This document shows positions 63,593 to 64,000 of a DNA stretch of 64,000 nucleotides, piece by piece; positions within the stretch are counted from its first letter, which is position 1; each line of letters starts with the position of its first letter. The DNA comes from Actinomadura graeca. GTDB lineage: Bacteria > Actinomycetota > Actinomycetes > Streptosporangiales > Streptosporangiaceae. The notes under the pieces were generated by a model, which worked only from the letters and a program-made list of their open reading frames with translations, had not been told where the DNA came from and searched no databases. The stretch is taken from NCBI RefSeq assembly GCF_019175365.1, contig NZ_CP059572.1:4092001-4156000 (forward strand), written 5' to 3'. The position numbers and the translations under genes were made by a program.

Positions 63593-64000
63593 CTAGCGGC
63601 CCTCCTCGAAGATGGGGAAGCGGATCCCGGCGGTCATCCCGCCGTCCACGACCAGGGACGCCCCGGTGATGAACGAGGCGTCGTCGGAGGCGAGGAACAG
63701 CGCGGGTCTGGCGATCTCCTCCGGCCAGGCGAAGCGCCCCATGGGGTTGAGGGTGTCGATCATCTTCTCGTGCCCCGGGAGGTCCCGCAGGTAGGACCGG
63801 ATGCGCGGCGTCATGGTGCTCCCCGGGCAGAGCGCGTTCACCCGGATGTTGTCGCGCGCGTAGTCCATCGCCATGTTCCGGGTGAGCAGGACGACGCCGC
63901 CCTTGCCAGCGGTGTACGCGGCGCAGCGGTTCTCGGCCATGATGCCCGCCGTGGACGCGACGTTGACGATCGTCCCGCCGCCGTTGCGGCGCAGCTCCGG
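63593..64000 (-). CDS. Short-chain dehydrogenase/reductase (partial)
   Basis: C-terminal 135 residues of a classical SDR; the N-terminus is beyond the right edge. Catalytic serine region NVASTAG, YxxxK as YTAGK, then NIRVNALCPGSTMTPRI and the C-terminal TGASLVVDGGMTAG. It would oxidise or reduce a secondary alcohol/ketone; in this context possibly a cis-diol or side-chain alcohol. Convergent with the ferredoxin gene. Confidence 0.92.
   Translation of the reverse strand, partial: PELRRNGGGTIVNVASTAGIMAENRCAAYTAGKGGVVLLTRNMAMDYARDNIRVNALCPGSTMTPRIRSYLRDLPGHEKMIDTLNPMGRFAWPEEIARPALFLASDDASFITGASLVVDGGMTAGIRFPIFEEGR

Overview
The window is high-GC DNA with densely packed, often overlapping genes (ATGA/GTGA junctions) and many GTG/TTG starts. 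XRE-DUF5753/DUF397 pairs, DUF1707, DUF5997, a CbpM-type chaperone operon and a PucR regulator point to a filamentous actinobacterium, probably Streptosporangiales (Actinomadura/Nonomuraea-like). That placement is inferred from gene content; no marker gene is present.

Layout. 1-6775 (minus strand): an uptake and hydrolysis operon with a nitrate/sulfonate-type ABC importer (binding lipoprotein, two permeases, partial ATPase), a metal-dependent amidohydrolase and an isochorismatase-fold cysteine hydrolase. Next to it is a CitAB/DcuSR-type two-component system whose kinase is soluble and has a GAF-like domain. 7015-34570: an accessory stretch containing degenerate tRNA-3'-end-like repeats, a broken integrase, a broken AMP-ligase, a toxin-antitoxin pair bracketed by direct repeats, a decayed type I-E CRISPR fragment, an IS1634-family element with a duplicated left end and a broken epoxide hydrolase.

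Inside the accessory stretch is an intact stress island (8195-20374). It holds a membrane protein, a Zn alcohol/formaldehyde dehydrogenase coupled to an SRPBCC protein, and a seven-gene operon dnaK-grpE-dnaJ-cbpM-clpB-thioredoxin-reductase. The last gene fuses a cyclic-nucleotide-binding domain to a thioredoxin-reductase-like flavoprotein without the CxxC pair. This operon is the most interesting intact system here.

30857-38499 holds secreted and regulatory genes: AraC, an I36-type inhibitor, SnoaL-like, GlcG/HbpS-like, an aldo-keto reductase with a divergent MmyB-type regulator, DUF1707 and a HAF-repeat protein. 38641-44347 is a peptide/nickel-type ABC importer operon. 44381-63593 is a catabolic region: two acyl-CoA-dehydrogenase-fold flavin monooxygenases, a flavin reductase, an extradiol dioxygenase, a C-C-bond hydrolase, an HpcH/HpaI aldolase, VOC and LLM oxidoreductases, PucR, IclR and LAL regulators, a complete Liv-type importer, a ferredoxin reductase, a Rieske ferredoxin and the end of an SDR. 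Together these suggest import, hydroxylation, ring cleavage and aldol fission of an aromatic or alicyclic substrate; its identity cannot be read from the sequence.
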